Source: Rhytidiadelphus loreus
Taxonomy: Eukaryota; Streptophyta; Bryopsida; Hypnales; Hylocomiaceae
DNA length: 64,000 nt
Assembly: GCA_947034895.1 (NCBI GenBank)
Contig: OX344763.1
Span: 75,969,093-76,033,092 of the forward strand
Direction of reading: 5' to 3'
The notes beneath the pieces were generated by a model. It made no database searches and was not told the origin of the DNA. It saw nothing but the letters and a program-made list of their open reading frames with translations. Shown piece after piece: positions 34,153-47,325 of this stretch (position 1 is the first letter of the stretch; every line of letters begins with the position of its first letter). The position numbers and the translations under genes were made by a program.

Positions 34153-37100
34153 ATGTCATATTCTGCCACTGTTTTTGAGAAGGCGGTTGCTCAACTTCTT
34201 GAAGCATGTCGTCTTCACCACCACGTTCCGTTCGATGAACATTGGAGTCAGGAAAGTACTCATATGAGACCACCCACCACTGGTACTGCCTTTTGACTCT
34301 ACTTCGGAGTACTCCATGTATCCAAAAACATCATCCTCCATTGGGTCATCGTCTCCAAATTGCCCAGAGAACGGCACACCAACGTTGTGCTCCATTTGCC
34401 CAAACTTCCGTTTTGCGGCCACTGTGCATAGCACACCTTCACCATGTCCGTGAGTGAGAAGAGCTCTCATGTGTGAATCCTCAAAGTAAGGAACTTTCCC
34501 CTTTTGTCTCTCCACTACCTCATTGACACTTGCCAAGTATTCTTGCAAAGCAAACTTGGACTAGACATCCTAACGATTGCCTCGGACTGAACAAAGCATT
34601 ATGCAACTAAATCAGACTGCCTCAGACTAGAGTGAGCACTATGCTACTAAATCAGACTGCCTCGGACTGGAGCGAGCACTATGCTACTAAATCAGACTGC
34701 CTCGGACTTAAGAGTAGGGGTTAAGAAGAGGGAGAAGTTCAGGGTGAAGCTGAAATCCCAGCTCTTTATACATTGGAAACCTGCTTGGTTTACTTGCATC
34801 ATGAGTACCAAAATTGAATCGGTTTAGATTGCAATTCCACTTGAAAACAATGATGCAAACACCTAAACCATCAAACATTAGTATTGGTTTCAAATTCTGA
34901 ATTTAGGCAATAATAGCTATTATGTTTATCAAGAATCCCAGACCCAACTAATGATTAAACATCATATTCATTAAAATGGGAGTTTTCCACTGAAATGAGA
35001 GTTTCAAGAAACACTACAATCCAAAAATTGAAGAGAAATTTGTTGCTGTATATACAAAATAAGCAATGCAATGTCATCTGAAACATGCATATAATAACAA
35101 TATGACCAAATATCATGCATTAATTACATTTTAAATGTCCATTTACTAAAATGAGCCAATGAATATACATATATGTAATCAGTAAATGTACAATCACAAT
35201 GAAATGCAACTTTGTATAAAAAAATGTACCATAAAGGTGTTCCAATTTACGAGTACGCAAAAAATTGGCAACCACCATTTTCAGTCTATTCAGTGAATTG
35301 GCAACCTTTGTGTTTGAACTACAAAATATCCCTATACCATTAATATTGGTTAATGTAAATCCAGTGAATTATATGAACAAGTATCATGTGTGAGATTTAC
35401 TTTTTGCTTTTCCAGCGCCTTCAAAATTTCTGGTCCTCGACTATATCCATTGTCCATCTTCCGGTATTTACGACTAAATTGTCACCGCTGCAATTTCAAT
35501 GACTTTCGCTCCCATGCATCCTATGTTGGAGTAGAGCAACAACTACGGGAGACTTTGCCATGTGAACACTTCATTTGAATCCCTTCAGACAACACTCGTT
35601 GTTGTGGAAGTAATGGTACAATAGGAAGGAGTGTCGGGCATGTCTGCACTGGTACCTCTGCCTTCAATGCAGTTGGATGGAATGTACATTCAACGTCCCC
35701 GTAAAGCATCCTTTGAGGCACTCTATCAAACGGTAACGAAGAAGAAAGATGACTTGTAGACCTGAGTGGAGACGGGGAGCAAGAAAGTGGCGGACGCGGC
35801 CTCCCACTTGGGGGACTGTCCACCACATTATCATTGATGGGCTTCGTTGAGTAGTCCATTGTGGAATTTGCTGTAGCCGCGGAGCAAAGGAAGTTTCCAG
35901 TGCTTAGTATTACGTATTGTCCATAGTCCATAATAGAATCTACGGACGCTGCACAAGCAAGGCCACCTTATACAGCATGGGTCGTTTGGGTGTTCATGAT
36001 CTGAAAAAAAAATCATGTTGACATGAAAGGTCATTGACTGCAAACATGAAAAAACACAATATACTTTATCCAAATTGAATCCAACAACACAATTGAAGTT
36101 GTACACCAAAAACACAATTTTCATTCATACTTATGTAAACATCCATGTATATATCAGGTCATACCGAGCTAAAATGGCAACTTGGTCCCATCTCAACTCT
36201 ACACATCCAAGTTCTAACCTAACTAACACTAGAGGATGTACAAACTGTGTCCATGAGTTTGTCATACTCCTTCCAATTCCTCTCGTCGCAAAGCATCCGC
36301 CGCCCAAGTCTTCCAAGACCATGCTCCCTAAAAGATTTCAATCCATGGTTGCCAAAAGCGTGCAGACACTGAAACCAGGGAAGCGATACATCAAACAAAT
36401 ATGTGTCTTTTGGACCGTTTCCCCTATAGCTCCATGTCTAAGGTAGAACTACATTATCAGGCTTGTTCATTATGTGTTTTGTTGGGCTATCGTCTACTAC
36501 GACAGTATTGTCAACAACAAAGCTTCCTCTTGAGCCCTTAAACAATGTATCTAGATTCTTAAGAAACAAGTCTTTATCAGACCCCGTCTCTTTGAAAGTG
36601 GTCAACCTTCCCAATTTATCTTTGCGTTTAAGTGTGTCGCATGCATCTTGCCCAAGAATGAGGAAGAGATCAACTACGTCTCGGAATAGGTACTTGCATA
36701 TCAATTCAGTAGTAGACTTCTTCATGGAGCTCCACACTGAGATGACTACAATTTTTCCTATCTCCGAAAGAAAATTAGAACAATTGGGTCGCACCCACAC
36801 AACCTTAGGTCCCACTAGAGCGGGTTCGATTGTAGAGTGCGGATCCGCGAAGTTCCTGAGTTTTTTGTGAGACAACCCCTTTGACTTCCAATCTTCGCAG
36901 ACACATAGAATGCCATTTAGGTCCAAGATAACATTGACCCACTTGTCTGCGACCTTGGACTTGAATGGACAATTGACACCCTCTGAACATCCTTTACGAC
37001 CAGATGGAGGGCCGGATCCCAGCTATCAAACAAACGAATGCACAAGCGGTTACAATCCTCTACGTCCTCATAGCAGATTCACAACGACATCACAAAGAAG

Positions 37101-38177
37101 CGAAAGTCTAAAGAATATTACGAGTAGAACCAATAGAACGCACCTATAATACGCAAGACACATGTAATGGAAATGGATCCATACCTGCCGCTGTGATGAT
37201 TCACCGGCCGCTGAGGAATTATCTTGCGATGCTCTTGTACATTTGGTAACGTTGGCATTCTTCGTTGCTTTGAGTGAAGTGCTTTCAATGATCCAAGGAA
37301 TTTCATCGTTGGACAAACGAAGAAAGGACGGCAGATGTGAAGGTGAAGTAGGATCGGAAACATTTGGCAAATGCACAAGCCCTGCGATTCAGTAAATACA
37401 AATGATATTCTGTAAGAAGTCAATATATTATTGACTCAAGAAAATGAGTTTGGTCATACAAAAATTAGTTTTCAAGCTTGAAACGAAGTACTTGAATCCT
37501 GTAGACGTTCATCCGAGAAAGCACAATTCCACTATCTACACTGTATCTACAACAACAACCATATACTACAAATTAGCTTGAGCTGAGCTGAATCAAATGA
37601 CATCGACTGATTATTGGGCACAACCTGCTTCTGGAACGTCAGTGGATACGCCTTCACTTTCTTGTACTACCTCAAGTGGTTCCACCGGCAAGTTGTGCCC
37701 CATGTCGACCTTCTCTGCCGTCCTTGTTGGATCTTGCACTTTAACACCTGCACTCTCTTCCACCGTGGCGGCAATATCTTTTGTTGAAGTCTCGGGACTT
37801 GCAACAACTTCGAGTAGAGGAGGAGGGTCAAGCACTAGTATTCCATGAGGAAGAGGTGGCACTACTACTTCCACGCCTTGTGGTATGGAAATTACGCCGT
37901 TGCTTGACATAGAGGGGTGATTTTGTAGGAGCAGTTGGTGCGAAGTTGAGGCGGGTTCCATTGAAGCGATTGGCGTGGTTTGCTTATCGGAAATATAAGT
38001 TTGCCACATCTCTCTGTTTTGCTTCTACTCTTCCAGAAAACTCTTTGTAGTGAAATCAATCCTCCTATTTGACTCCTCGTGCTGCCTCCTATTTTCCTCC
38101 TGCTCGCGCACTTGGTCAATTCTCATGTTCTCTTGTTTCTGCGCGACAATTGCCAAGGTTTGTGCAATTGAGTCCAT
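34153..38177 (-). pseudogene. Second FCP1-like gene, coiled-coil N-terminus, broken by stops
   Basis: Exons on the minus strand are 38177-37625, 37381-37185 and 37022 to about 36219, joined at matching phases. Probable later exons are 36003-35521 and 34560-34153. Exon 1 starts MDSIAQTLAIVAQKQENMRI and has a charged helix (EQEENRRQHEESNRRID), a TAG at 38027-38025 between FLEE and KQNREMW, and a Pro/Val-rich stretch. Exon 3 holds VNVILDLNGILCVCEDW, KVVWVRPNCSNFLSEI, GKIVVISVWSS and VDNTVVVDDSPTKHIMN, the pattern of plant-type FCP1/NIF-like HAD domains. The second catalytic Asp is Asn (DLN). A TAG at 36440-36438 splits NVVLP from TWSYRGNG. Exon 4 has a TAA in THAV-GGLACAAS. The last exon ends KNSGRI before TGA. 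It resembles the C-terminal part of the composite gene at 15-23 kb in layout (coiled coil, linker, FCP1-like) but not closely in sequence. Confidence 0.6.
34575..34710. repeat. Tandem repeat, 40 bp, 3.4 copies
   Basis: Units start at 34575, 34615, 34655 and 34695 with GACTGCCTCGGACT and contain GCACTATGCTACTAAATCA. The array lies just upstream of the last exon of the minus-strand FCP1-like gene, in what would be an intron. Confidence 0.88.
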
Positions 38178-38813
38178 TGCGGTGATGTGGGAACCTGAAA
38201 ATAGAAATAGGAAGTAGTTACTAGGAAATCCGGGTAAGGAGATAAATCTTGATACATTTTTTTCGTTTCAAAAAGGAGAAAATGAAGATTTTATTAACAT
38301 TAAAGCTTAGTCAATATGGTAGTAGAACTAAATAGATAATTTAGTTAAGGAAACTTTTCCTAGTCTGCTAGGAAACCGGAACCGGATGAGGAACCTGGTT
38401 TCCTCTTATGGACATTAGAAATCTCGGAGTTAGAACCGGAGACATATCGGGAGGCAACGGAAATAGTATCGGCATCCAGTTGGATGATTCCTGGACCCAA
38501 CGGATTCCTCGGAAATGACGGAGGACCATTCAATGGTCTGATTTTCCGAGCTTTCCGGAGGAACGGCTATCCAACCAAACGGCTAGATCTAATGATATGG
38601 AGCTGGAACGGGACAGAGAAGGGCTAGGGGTTACGCTCCATACCCTCATTTCTTGTTCCCCATTCTCTTGCAGCACACAGATCAGTGAGTTTAGAGTTTG
38701 GAGGAAGGAGTTTCCTGTTTCCGGATCCTATCGTGAGGAAAGAAATCGATTATTTGAGGAAGAGTTTGAGCTGAGACAGTAAGGTTGGAGTGTGAGTACT
38801 ACCTCTGAGGGCT
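38178..38813. other. Shared upstream region of two divergent broken genes
   Basis: About 636 bp separate the start codons of the minus-strand FCP1-like gene and the plus-strand coiled-coil gene. No promoter motif is evident. The half nearer the plus gene is rich in GGAACCGGA-like repeats (38370-38500). Confidence 0.4.
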
Positions 38814-40730
38814 ATGGCGAAGGCGGAGGGGAGTGACTCTGCAAATCTGAAGTTCAAGACTGTCTACCTAGCGATTCCGAAGAATGATAAGGAGAGAAAG
38901 CAACTGAATGTGGATCTGGGACAGCTCAGATGCGGCGGTTTCTTGAGTTGACCCTAGAGTGTGAGGGACGACAACATGATCCGAGAGCTGATGGAGAAGC
39001 AGTCCAATGAGTGGTACAAGACGATTCGGGCGCTGCCGAGCCGGTGGACGATTGACTTGTGGAAGAGGACATACGACTTTCCGCGCGCTAAGGAAGGGAT
39101 GGCATCCAAGACAGACAAGTGTGTAGAAGGTAAATTCGTGAACCCTCCCAATCCAAAGGATGGCTATGCTGTAGCGGATTGTAGGGACCCGAGAGAGAGA
39201 AGGTTGCTAAAGTATTTGGTTCCCATCATGTATCCGGAAAGGCCAAACCGGATTACAGTGACTTGGACTAATACAGTTTTTTGAGCATTGAGTGGAGAGA
39301 GGAAAGTGAGTTGGGCGCAGATCATAAAGAACCTAGTGAGCAAAATGGTTTCCTCACTAGGAAATACCAAGGCGACTTCCATTGGCCCTTTCTTTTTCCA
39401 CTTGTATGACCACCTAGGAACACTTAGGAGTGGAGAGAAGGAAGCCGCCACAATGGTGAAACTTAACATCACTCCACCCTAGGAAGCGAAAAGTGAGGAT
39501 AGGAAGGAGCTACTAAAAGAGGATTCTGGGAGAGGCTCTTCAGAGAGGCATAGAGCATCTTCATAGAGAAGGAAGAATATTGAGAGGATTTCAGCCTCTG
39601 AAAAGAGGAAAGGACCCTAGGAAGAAGAAAGACAATCCGTCAAACCGGAAACGGGAAGACAGGATTCACTAGGGAGGGTAATTAAGGATCTGGAGAGGAT
39701 CCGAGAGAAGGTTGACACAGAGAGAGGAGTAGTCCGGAATGTGTGCGGGTTACTAGGAGGGATCAAAGTGTCTGACCTTGGAGAGAAGATAGAGGATCTA
39801 CTCCGGTCAAAGGAATCCCAGAAATGGGAGGATAGAGTTGAGGAACTAACTGTGAAGAATGAGGCGCTTCAACGTCAGTTAGATAAAAAGTCAAACCAGA
39901 GTGTGGACGAGAAAAAACTTTCCTCAGAATTAGGAAGCACGCTTAAACAAATCCGCAATTTTGTAGAAGCTTCTGGGGACGTGGTTAGCAAGGCCAAGAT
40001 GTTTGACGAAGAAATCCACAAGGCCGGTAATGAGGTAGTAGTGAAGTCAGTGACAGTATTGGCCAAGTACTCAAAGGTGATGGAGAAACTCTTGTATAAG
40101 ATCCGGGACGTTCTTCAACATTTTGGTCACTATCCGGATCCGCTAGAGGAGGAGAAGGTTATCCCAAGGATGGATGCTACCCTGACTTCAAAAACATTCG
40201 AAATGTCTCCACCTGCACCTGTGAAGCCTAAAGGTAAGACGGAAAATGAGAAGACTCCAGCAAGGAAGGCTCCCAAGCTGAATTTGGGGAAGGGAGAAGA
40301 ATCTACACCTGGATCCGTATCCAAGATCCAGACCCGGAAGTCCGGATCAGACTTGGATACACCCCAGAGCACGGACTTGAGGCCGTCACCAAAGGTACCC
40401 AGCACGATCAAGAAGAAATCGACGTCCAAATGAGTGAGGGAGGCGTCCTCTATCAGTCAGCAATCAGAGGAGGATGAGTCACCGGACAACTCTAAGGAGG
40501 AAGGCAACAAGTCGGAATCCAGATCCGATCCGGACGAAGACCAGGAATCAAGATTGGAAGAAGACTCCGATACGATCCGTATCTCTCCCGCGAGCTTCAA
40601 GGAAAAGACTCAGACGCCGTCAAAGAAGAAAGCAATAGCTGCTGGGAAGGCATTAGCAAGTAGAGTACAGCCACCTAGGAAAGGATCCGCCAAACATGAG
40701 GAACCTTCTCCTAAGCAACCTAAGAAGTAG
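38814..40730 (+). pseudogene. Coiled-coil element protein, unspliced frame with seven stops
   Basis: The start is the ATG at 38814 (MAKAEGSDSANLKFKTVYLA). One frame continues to the TAG at 40728, about 638 codons, broken by TGA at 38949, 39282 and 40431 and by TAG at 38955, 39480, 39564 and 39618. The N-terminal third is globular, with WYKTIRALPSRWTIDLWKRT, CRDPRERRLLKYLVPIMYPE, GERKVSWAQIIKNLVSKMV and ATSIGPFFFHLYDHLGTL. This looks like the gag-like or N-terminal domain of plant mobile-element proteins, from memory of similar sequences. The middle is a coiled coil (WEDRVEELTVKNEALQRQLD). The C-terminal part is Pro/Lys/Ser-rich and acidic (PDEDQESRLEEDSDTIRISP). Colinearity across all stops shows one former protein. 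The gene is head to head with the FCP1-like gene on the minus strand. The four TAGs could come from CAG; the TGAs could come from CGA, GGA or TGG. Confidence 0.6.
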
Positions 40731-41327
40731 GTAGGAAATTTTGTAGTTAGGTGTAGGTTAGTGGACCGAAAACCTAAGTTTTTGGTAGGTAGGAAGCTAC
40801 TAGTTAGCTACTTTTGAGTTGGATGCACCTGGACATCCGGATCCGGATTTTTCGAATCTGAGATTCACTTTTTGCGGAATCTGCCACGTGGTAGGAAGTC
40901 AACGGGTGGTAGATAAGGAATGACACCTGTCATTCTCCTATCCTTTGCTTTATTCCCTGGGGACCTTTAGGGTTTCCCTTGGGTTAGTATTTAGGGGCTA
41001 ACCTTGGATGGTAGTCAGGGACATCATTTCACTTTTGTTTTTATTTCCTTTATGCAAAATTTCAGATTTCCATTCTATCATGTGTTAAGTCTGCAAAGTC
41101 TTGGTATTGTGCTGGTGGGCTTGGGGTGTTGAATCATCACTTGGCCAAGGTAGTTGTGTTTGCAGGGGTAGAAAATAAGAATGAGTCCCCGGATTCTGTC
41201 GGGATCCGATTTCGGGAACTAAAGTAGGTTGGTAAGAGGATTGCGTGTACTAGAGGGAATTTGAATATTATTTGATTGCCTTAGGAACTTTTGTGTGGGA
41301 TAGCCATTCCTAGGTTGGGTGAGATCT

Positions 41328-41619
41328 CACTAGAAGAAACCTGTGTTTTAGGGGATGTTCCGAAAGACTTGAACATATGTTTTTATGGAAGAAAAATGTG
41401 TCAACTTTAGTGTCACCTAAAATCCGTTGGTGTCACTTGAAGAAAACTGCGTTGGAAATTGCAGTTTTGCGTGGGTTGAAATTTGTTGAAACCTACGTTT
41501 CTAATGCAGAAATCTGTGTTGGAATGTGTTTTAACACAAATTTTTGCGTTGGAAACGTGGGTTTCAACAAATTTCAGCCCACGCAAAACTGCGATTTCCA
41601 ACACACTTTTCTTCTATTG
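41328..41619. mobile_element. CACTA-type MITE, 292 bp, right end mutated
   Basis: The element begins CACTAGAAGAAA and ends CTTCTATTG, one base from the expected CTTCTAGTG. Inside, GTTTTGCGTGGGTTGAAATT pairs with AATTTCAGCCCACGCAAAAC, so the element folds back over most of its length. Flanking triplets are TCT and TGT, not identical, so the target duplication has decayed or the ends were misjudged by a base. Confidence 0.8.
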
Positions 41620-43081
41620 TGTGTGCGTTTTCTCAGACACCAAAAATCTGGTAGAACATGTCATGATGTCACCATGTTCCATGGAAACAAGTGCTAACAT
41701 TTCCTCTTTTGAGTGTGTAGAAATGCGCCACGTGGATGCCAGTAGGCTTACACGTCAGCAAATTTCGGTCGGGCAATGACACATCAGTTTTTGGTGGGAA
41801 TTTTTTGGATGACGTGGCGTGTGACGTGGATTTTGTAGTGTATGACGTGGCAGCTCTTATGAATGGAATTCACAAATGATGTCCTCTATTGTTAGTGTTT
41901 TCCGGAATGTCATATGTTCTAATGCTATGTTTTATAAAACGTATATTACAATGTTGTTGTGTTTTAGAAAACGTCGACCTCCCATTATTCATGTGGAAAA
42001 TCCATTTTTTTGCATGCTGTAGAACACTTGACAAGACAGGAAGCTATGAATGGCCGATGAGGCGATGACATTGTAAACATGGAAGATATGTACTACCTGT
42101 TTTTGGCAATGTCTGCAGTCTCGTAAAAAGTGGTGAACGTGTTTGACTTCTGCATCTCATGCAACATTTGAATGACAAGGTTGTCTTGTTTGTTATTTGT
42201 ATTGCTACGATAGGACATCAGACATTGTCTTCCATTCAAAAAGTATGCATTCTAAGAAACATTCTTTGAAACATTGCCAATCGTATTAAATGAAAGTTTG
42301 TTGTGCAATATTGTTTCAATGGACGAGCTAGCGATGCAATGCAATGTCATATAGAACAACATTTTTGGTAGCAATGTTCAATCAACAAACATGTACAAGG
42401 TTGTAGGCCTCTGTGAATAGGAATGTTAATTCCTAGCAATGAGTGTTCACAATGTGTTTTTCTTCTTCACATGAAAGGCATGTTGCTACATGACATCCTA
42501 TATGCAGTCCTATTTTTGTGAATGCGTTTTGTGTTCTAACAAATGTCTTCAAAGACAAGAAGCGATGTACATTCATAGGGATATCAACATGGACTACATT
42601 GACAGAAACACACATGATTGATTGACAGCCTTATCCTACAACTATCAAAACACAATCATGCTTTGGGCATCTTCTTTCAATCACTTGTTTTAAATGTGCA
42701 TTTCCACATATGTTCCATAGGCACATTCCTATAGTCCCTCCCATTGTACATACATGAAACAAAACTAATGAAGTGATGCTTGCAAAAAGTGATCCTCAAT
42801 AAATGTAAGGTGCATTACACAAAGTACCTTTGTAGTCAATGTACAACATAAACTGCAGTGTCTTCGCTCCTTATGAGTAACATGCCATCACTTATACATC
42901 TTATAGTCTAATCCTTCTCCATTTTCCATTATTGTAATGCTATAGAAGATGCTATGCTTCTTGATGTACGCACTGTTGCATGCCAAAAACAACGATGCTC
43001 TTAGTTTTCATTTTTGCACATAAGCAGCACATCCTACAAATGCAAGACTTTACTATCACAGTTGTTGTACAATCCACTTAC
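41620..43081. other. No gene recognised
   Basis: AT-rich DNA with frequent ACATTG/CAATGT-like words and no convincing exon. It may be internal CACTA DNA, but no boundary was found. Confidence 0.4.
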
Positions 43082-43258
43082 CTACAGAATTAACCTCCTC
43101 TTAGCGGCACAGTAGTAGAGATGCACAAATGACTGTGAAGCGGACTTCGTCTTTGCCTTTTTGGAAGTGTAGTGCATCAACACCTGATTGCCCTTGCTTT
43201 TTGTCCATGCAAAGGATGCACAGGCACATGTAACTTTCTTGGAACACTTCAAAGTCAT
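43082..43258 (-). pseudogene. Isolated exon of unknown gene ending in TAG before a donor site
   Basis: The minus-strand frame MTLKCSKKVTCACASFAWTK continues through HYTSKKAKTKSASQSF and ends AKRRLIL, TAG, then GTAAGT. The sequence at the border is CTGTAG|GTAAGT. A CAG|GTAAGT donor would be canonical, so the stop probably replaced the last Gln codon of an exon. I do not recognise the protein. Confidence 0.4.
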
Positions 43259-43728
43259 GATTGAATTAGTCAAGAAATATTGTGTTCTAAGCAATAGAAC
43301 AAAAATAAGGTTGCGGACTAGCAAATGAGTGTAGCAACTATACAGCCTGCAACCACCCATGAGCAGAAATGGAAGTTACCTTGCACTGAAAAAGTAGCGC
43401 CACCTTCATTGATAGAAACTTCTTCCTGCAAACCACTGCATTATTGATCCTTTCATTGGAATCTGCCATTTTGGTGCGTGCAACATATCTAATATGTTCC
43501 TTGTACACTTAGCTATAAGATTGCATTGACTAAGTGAGTTCATAAACCATATACAAGAAGTTCAAAATGAATTAGTTAGTTCCATGTGCATTTCAAGATT
43601 TGTAAAGATTTATGAATCCGTTATTGTAAGGTGTTAAAAATGATGTAACTTCCAGTCTAGCCAAGAGAGAGGACCCTTTCTTGTGATCATGAAAGGGAAG
43701 CAATACCTCTTTTATTTTTGGCCTTTTG

Positions 43729-43935
43729 CACTAGAAGAAAACTGTGTTAAGAAACTTGAAAACACGTCACCTTGTTTTTGTTAAGTTCCCGTTTCATAAT
43801 GCAGTGAAAACACAAAAAAACGCAGAAAAATGTTTTTTCTGTGTTTTTCTGCGTTTTCACTGCGTTATGAAACGGAAACTTAACAAAAACAAGGTGACGT
43901 GTTTTCAGGTTTCTTAACATAGTTTTCTTCTAGTG
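43729..43935. mobile_element. CACTA-type MITE, 207 bp
   Basis: The element begins CACTAGAAGAAAACTGTGTT and ends TTTTCTTCTAGTG. The two halves are nearly perfect complements around TTTTTTCTGTG, with shared pieces GTGACGTGTTTTCAGG and its complement. It is closely related to the element at 28039. Flanks are TTG and TTC, so a 3-bp duplication is imperfect. Confidence 0.88.
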
Positions 43936-45959
43936 TTCTGTTTATTCACTGCTACAAATGAAAAACTTGTGACCGGAGTTCTTACATGATAAATAGAAGG
44001 CCATCATCAACTTGTTGAAGCACAAAATTGCACTTCTAACAGTAAAAGAAGTGGATTATGTTGCTTGTTGTTGTGCATGGTCATTTGTGTCTATAATTGT
44101 CCGTTTACAAACTCACTATTAAAAAGCCTTCGCTATGTGCAAGCTTTGTGGAAGACAAGCACATATAAAATTGCAGTCAGTACAACGTCAAAGCAATGAT
44201 ATGTGACCCTATCCAAAGAACAACACGTACAGATTGTGATGAAAATTGAACCAGAACCAAACATGACAATGTACGATTGCTTTTATATATAGCTAGTTTT
44301 ACGACACACCGAATTCATACATTCTTAAGATGTTTAGCAACAAATGCTAAATCATAGAGCAATGCAATTTCCAGAAGCTTCCAACAAAATTGTGCAATCC
44401 TCAAGAGGAACACTTTTCAATAGCTTTGTCTACAGGGTGATAGGTGTTAAATCCTTTCATCTGAACGTTGACGTTCATTTAACATGCACAAAATGTCACA
44501 ACTTCCTATAAAAATGCCCTTTCTGTAGTTGTATGGCATCTTACCAACGGCATCATTGTAACAATCGCAGTCTAGAAATAGGAGAGTAGTGCATATTGCA
44601 GACAATGTACAAACTTCTGGACATGAGAATTTTAGCAACACGCAGTACCTGTGAAATGAGATTTAGGAGTCCTGATTCAGGAAAATGAAGAAAACCTCCC
44701 ACAATAGTGTCATCGTCGTTTGCTACATTCCATTCCAATGTCTTCAGCTGTAGATGATCTCCTAGCATAGAACATTGTGCTAGAAATACCCATGCTATGC
44801 CTATATGAAAGTCTATCCTCCCAAATACTTTCAAAGTCCTTTATGGAATTGTCGTACATAATCTACGAGATTATGAAACAAATCATGCAGACAACTGAAT
44901 GACCCATGACACTTGTACTATGAAGACCTCTGTACTTGATACTTGTATAATCGTAGTTGGCCTTCTGCATAGTTAGCAACCTCTTTGGACTTTTCACTTC
45001 TGCACATATTTGTTGTGAAGGTTCAATAGAAAAACATGAGCAACTATTCTAATAAAACACGATATTACATGCTTCTGTTAGCATAGTACAATACCAAAAA
45101 TAGAAGTACACTATGATAAGAATTGGACCTTCCTGTAATTACAGACATACCTTCTGTAGTCATGCGTGCTTAAAAAAGGGGGTCATTGGTGCTGTCAAAA
45201 TGAAGAAGATCATAAGAAGTTTCCAACCTATAGAATTCACTACTCTTGCGATAGCAATCATTTCCTCGAAATGTGTAAGAAATAACTATAGAAGTTCACT
45301 ACGGCAGTGACAACCGATTCATACCTGAGGAATGATTTGGATATCATGATTCCCAGCAGTGTCCACTGAGGATACTCCATCATTTGTCGAATACCTACTG
45401 CAAGTGTAATTCTTCTAGTAAATCATGCCACAATGTTGCAGTTTGTAAGGTAGTAAGGCTGTAGCAACATATGAACCGACAATAGGCTATGGTCCACCGA
45501 GATGAGTTGAATGCCTCTTCCGAAAGGCAAAAACTACCTCTATCATAAATACTTCAAGTGAAGACGACATCGACTAAGTATTTCCTTACGACAATACAGG
45601 TAGCAATTGTAGTACACTTCCACTACTACAGTAGAACAAGTGGAATCATTGCGCATATATTGTGGAAAAAAGACTACAGAATTGCATTTGCTAGACATAA
45701 TTACTTGTATGAAACTTGAGAGGTGTAATCGCATGCCTCTTTACAAAACCACTGCCTTCTAATATTCATGCAAATCTGGAATGTCCACAAATATCAAAGG
45801 ATATTCTTTTAACTACTCACACGAGGAACACAAAAAACCCCATTACTGTCGTTTGTAAAGCACTTGCTAGGTTTAATGAAGGTAGTCATTAAATTTTATA
45901 TTTTAAATTATAAAAAAATAGCCAAGGGCAATAAATATAGAAATGTACTTTATAAGACA

Positions 45960-46275
45960 AAAAGTTGCAAATAGAAGAAGACCGAACTTGCCTTGCAGAA
46001 TAGCAACGCCCTTCTAAAATGATATTGAATTGCAAGCTTGTGGTCTCATAAACTTGTGCCAAAAGAAAAGCAAAAATTCAGAAATATAATAATAACTTCT
46101 GAATACAAAGCAAATAGTTACTTGCAGATAGAAGAAGACCAAACTTGCTTTGCAAAATGGCAACACACCTCTGAAATGATATTGAATTGCAAGCCTCTAG
46201 TCTCTTCAAATTCTGCCAAAAAAAACGCAACAATTTAGAAATATGATAAAAACTTTCGAATACAAAGTAAAGAGT
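45960..46275. repeat. Tandem duplication of about 157 bp
   Basis: GCAAATAGAAGAAGACC (about 45967) reappears as GCAGATAGAAGAAGACC (about 46125), followed in both by ACTTGC, AATGATATTGAATTGCAAGC and a run of A. On the minus strand the second copy has an acceptor-like TTTTTTTTGGCAG followed by an exon-like stretch, so this could be a duplicated exon plus intron. No family was recognised. Confidence 0.7.
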
Positions 46276-47325
46276 TACTTGAAATCATGCATCAATGAAT
46301 GAACAAAACTATGGAGAACCTCCTCTACAATGATAGAGGCCAAAGAATTGAGGTGCATACTAAGCATGCTAATTTTGCTTCCGCAAAGAATCCATCTTGC
46401 ACTTGCTGCACTTGAATAGTCCCAATTCTGTTAGTTTTTGTAGTGTTGAGTTTGCACAATGAAGGAAACAATGCAAGTTATAGAATGATTGTTCATTAAT
46501 TGCACTAGACATGACAAGTCCCACTTTCTGTACATCATGCACTCCTTGTAGGGCGACTAGAAAATTCTATTCTATGCGGAATTCTATGCATTGCTTTCTA
46601 TTGCTAAACCCTTAGTAATTGTCTACAAATGCAGAACTTGGAGACAGAGAACAAGGAACTCATGAATTCCTCACAAATTGTGCGTTTAAACGTATTTGGA
46701 ATTACATTTCACACTTTTTGCCTCTAGTGATGCATTTGCGCATCTTGTATTCAACGAATGCATACATTAATCATGCGTGGAAAAATGTTAGATCTCATAT
46801 GCTTTCTCCTGTAGTTGTCAGATTTGCCTTCTTTTGTACGCACCCTTCGCTTGTACATGAAATAACAAAGCAAAACTCACAGCAGTGCATGCCATGTTAT
46901 ACCTTTACGCTATAATACATGTTTGACTAAATAAGGAGTAAGTGAAGGTAAGATAATGGAAATTGCAAATGAGCATGACGGGATAATGCATAGTCCTTGC
47001 AACGCACCTGCTTGCAAAACTAGCATGTTGTTCATTTGAAACACGTTAATTGTACAGGAACACCCATGAGACGCAGTACATACTGTTAGCTACACTGAAT
47101 AGTAAACTTAGGTAGCACTAAAAACATGAATCCGCTCGCAGTGAAAGCCACACATCAACAGAAGTCGTAACGTTTGACTTCGGGCTTTTTCATACTGAAA
47201 CTTAGGATTTACCCATACCAGAAGCTGAAGGAAGAGATTTCTTGGCTAGCAAATACTTTGCCGGTGTGAATAATGGTGATCTCTGGTCAATAGCAAGGAA
47301 TATTCAGGTTATCGCTATTGTTGAA

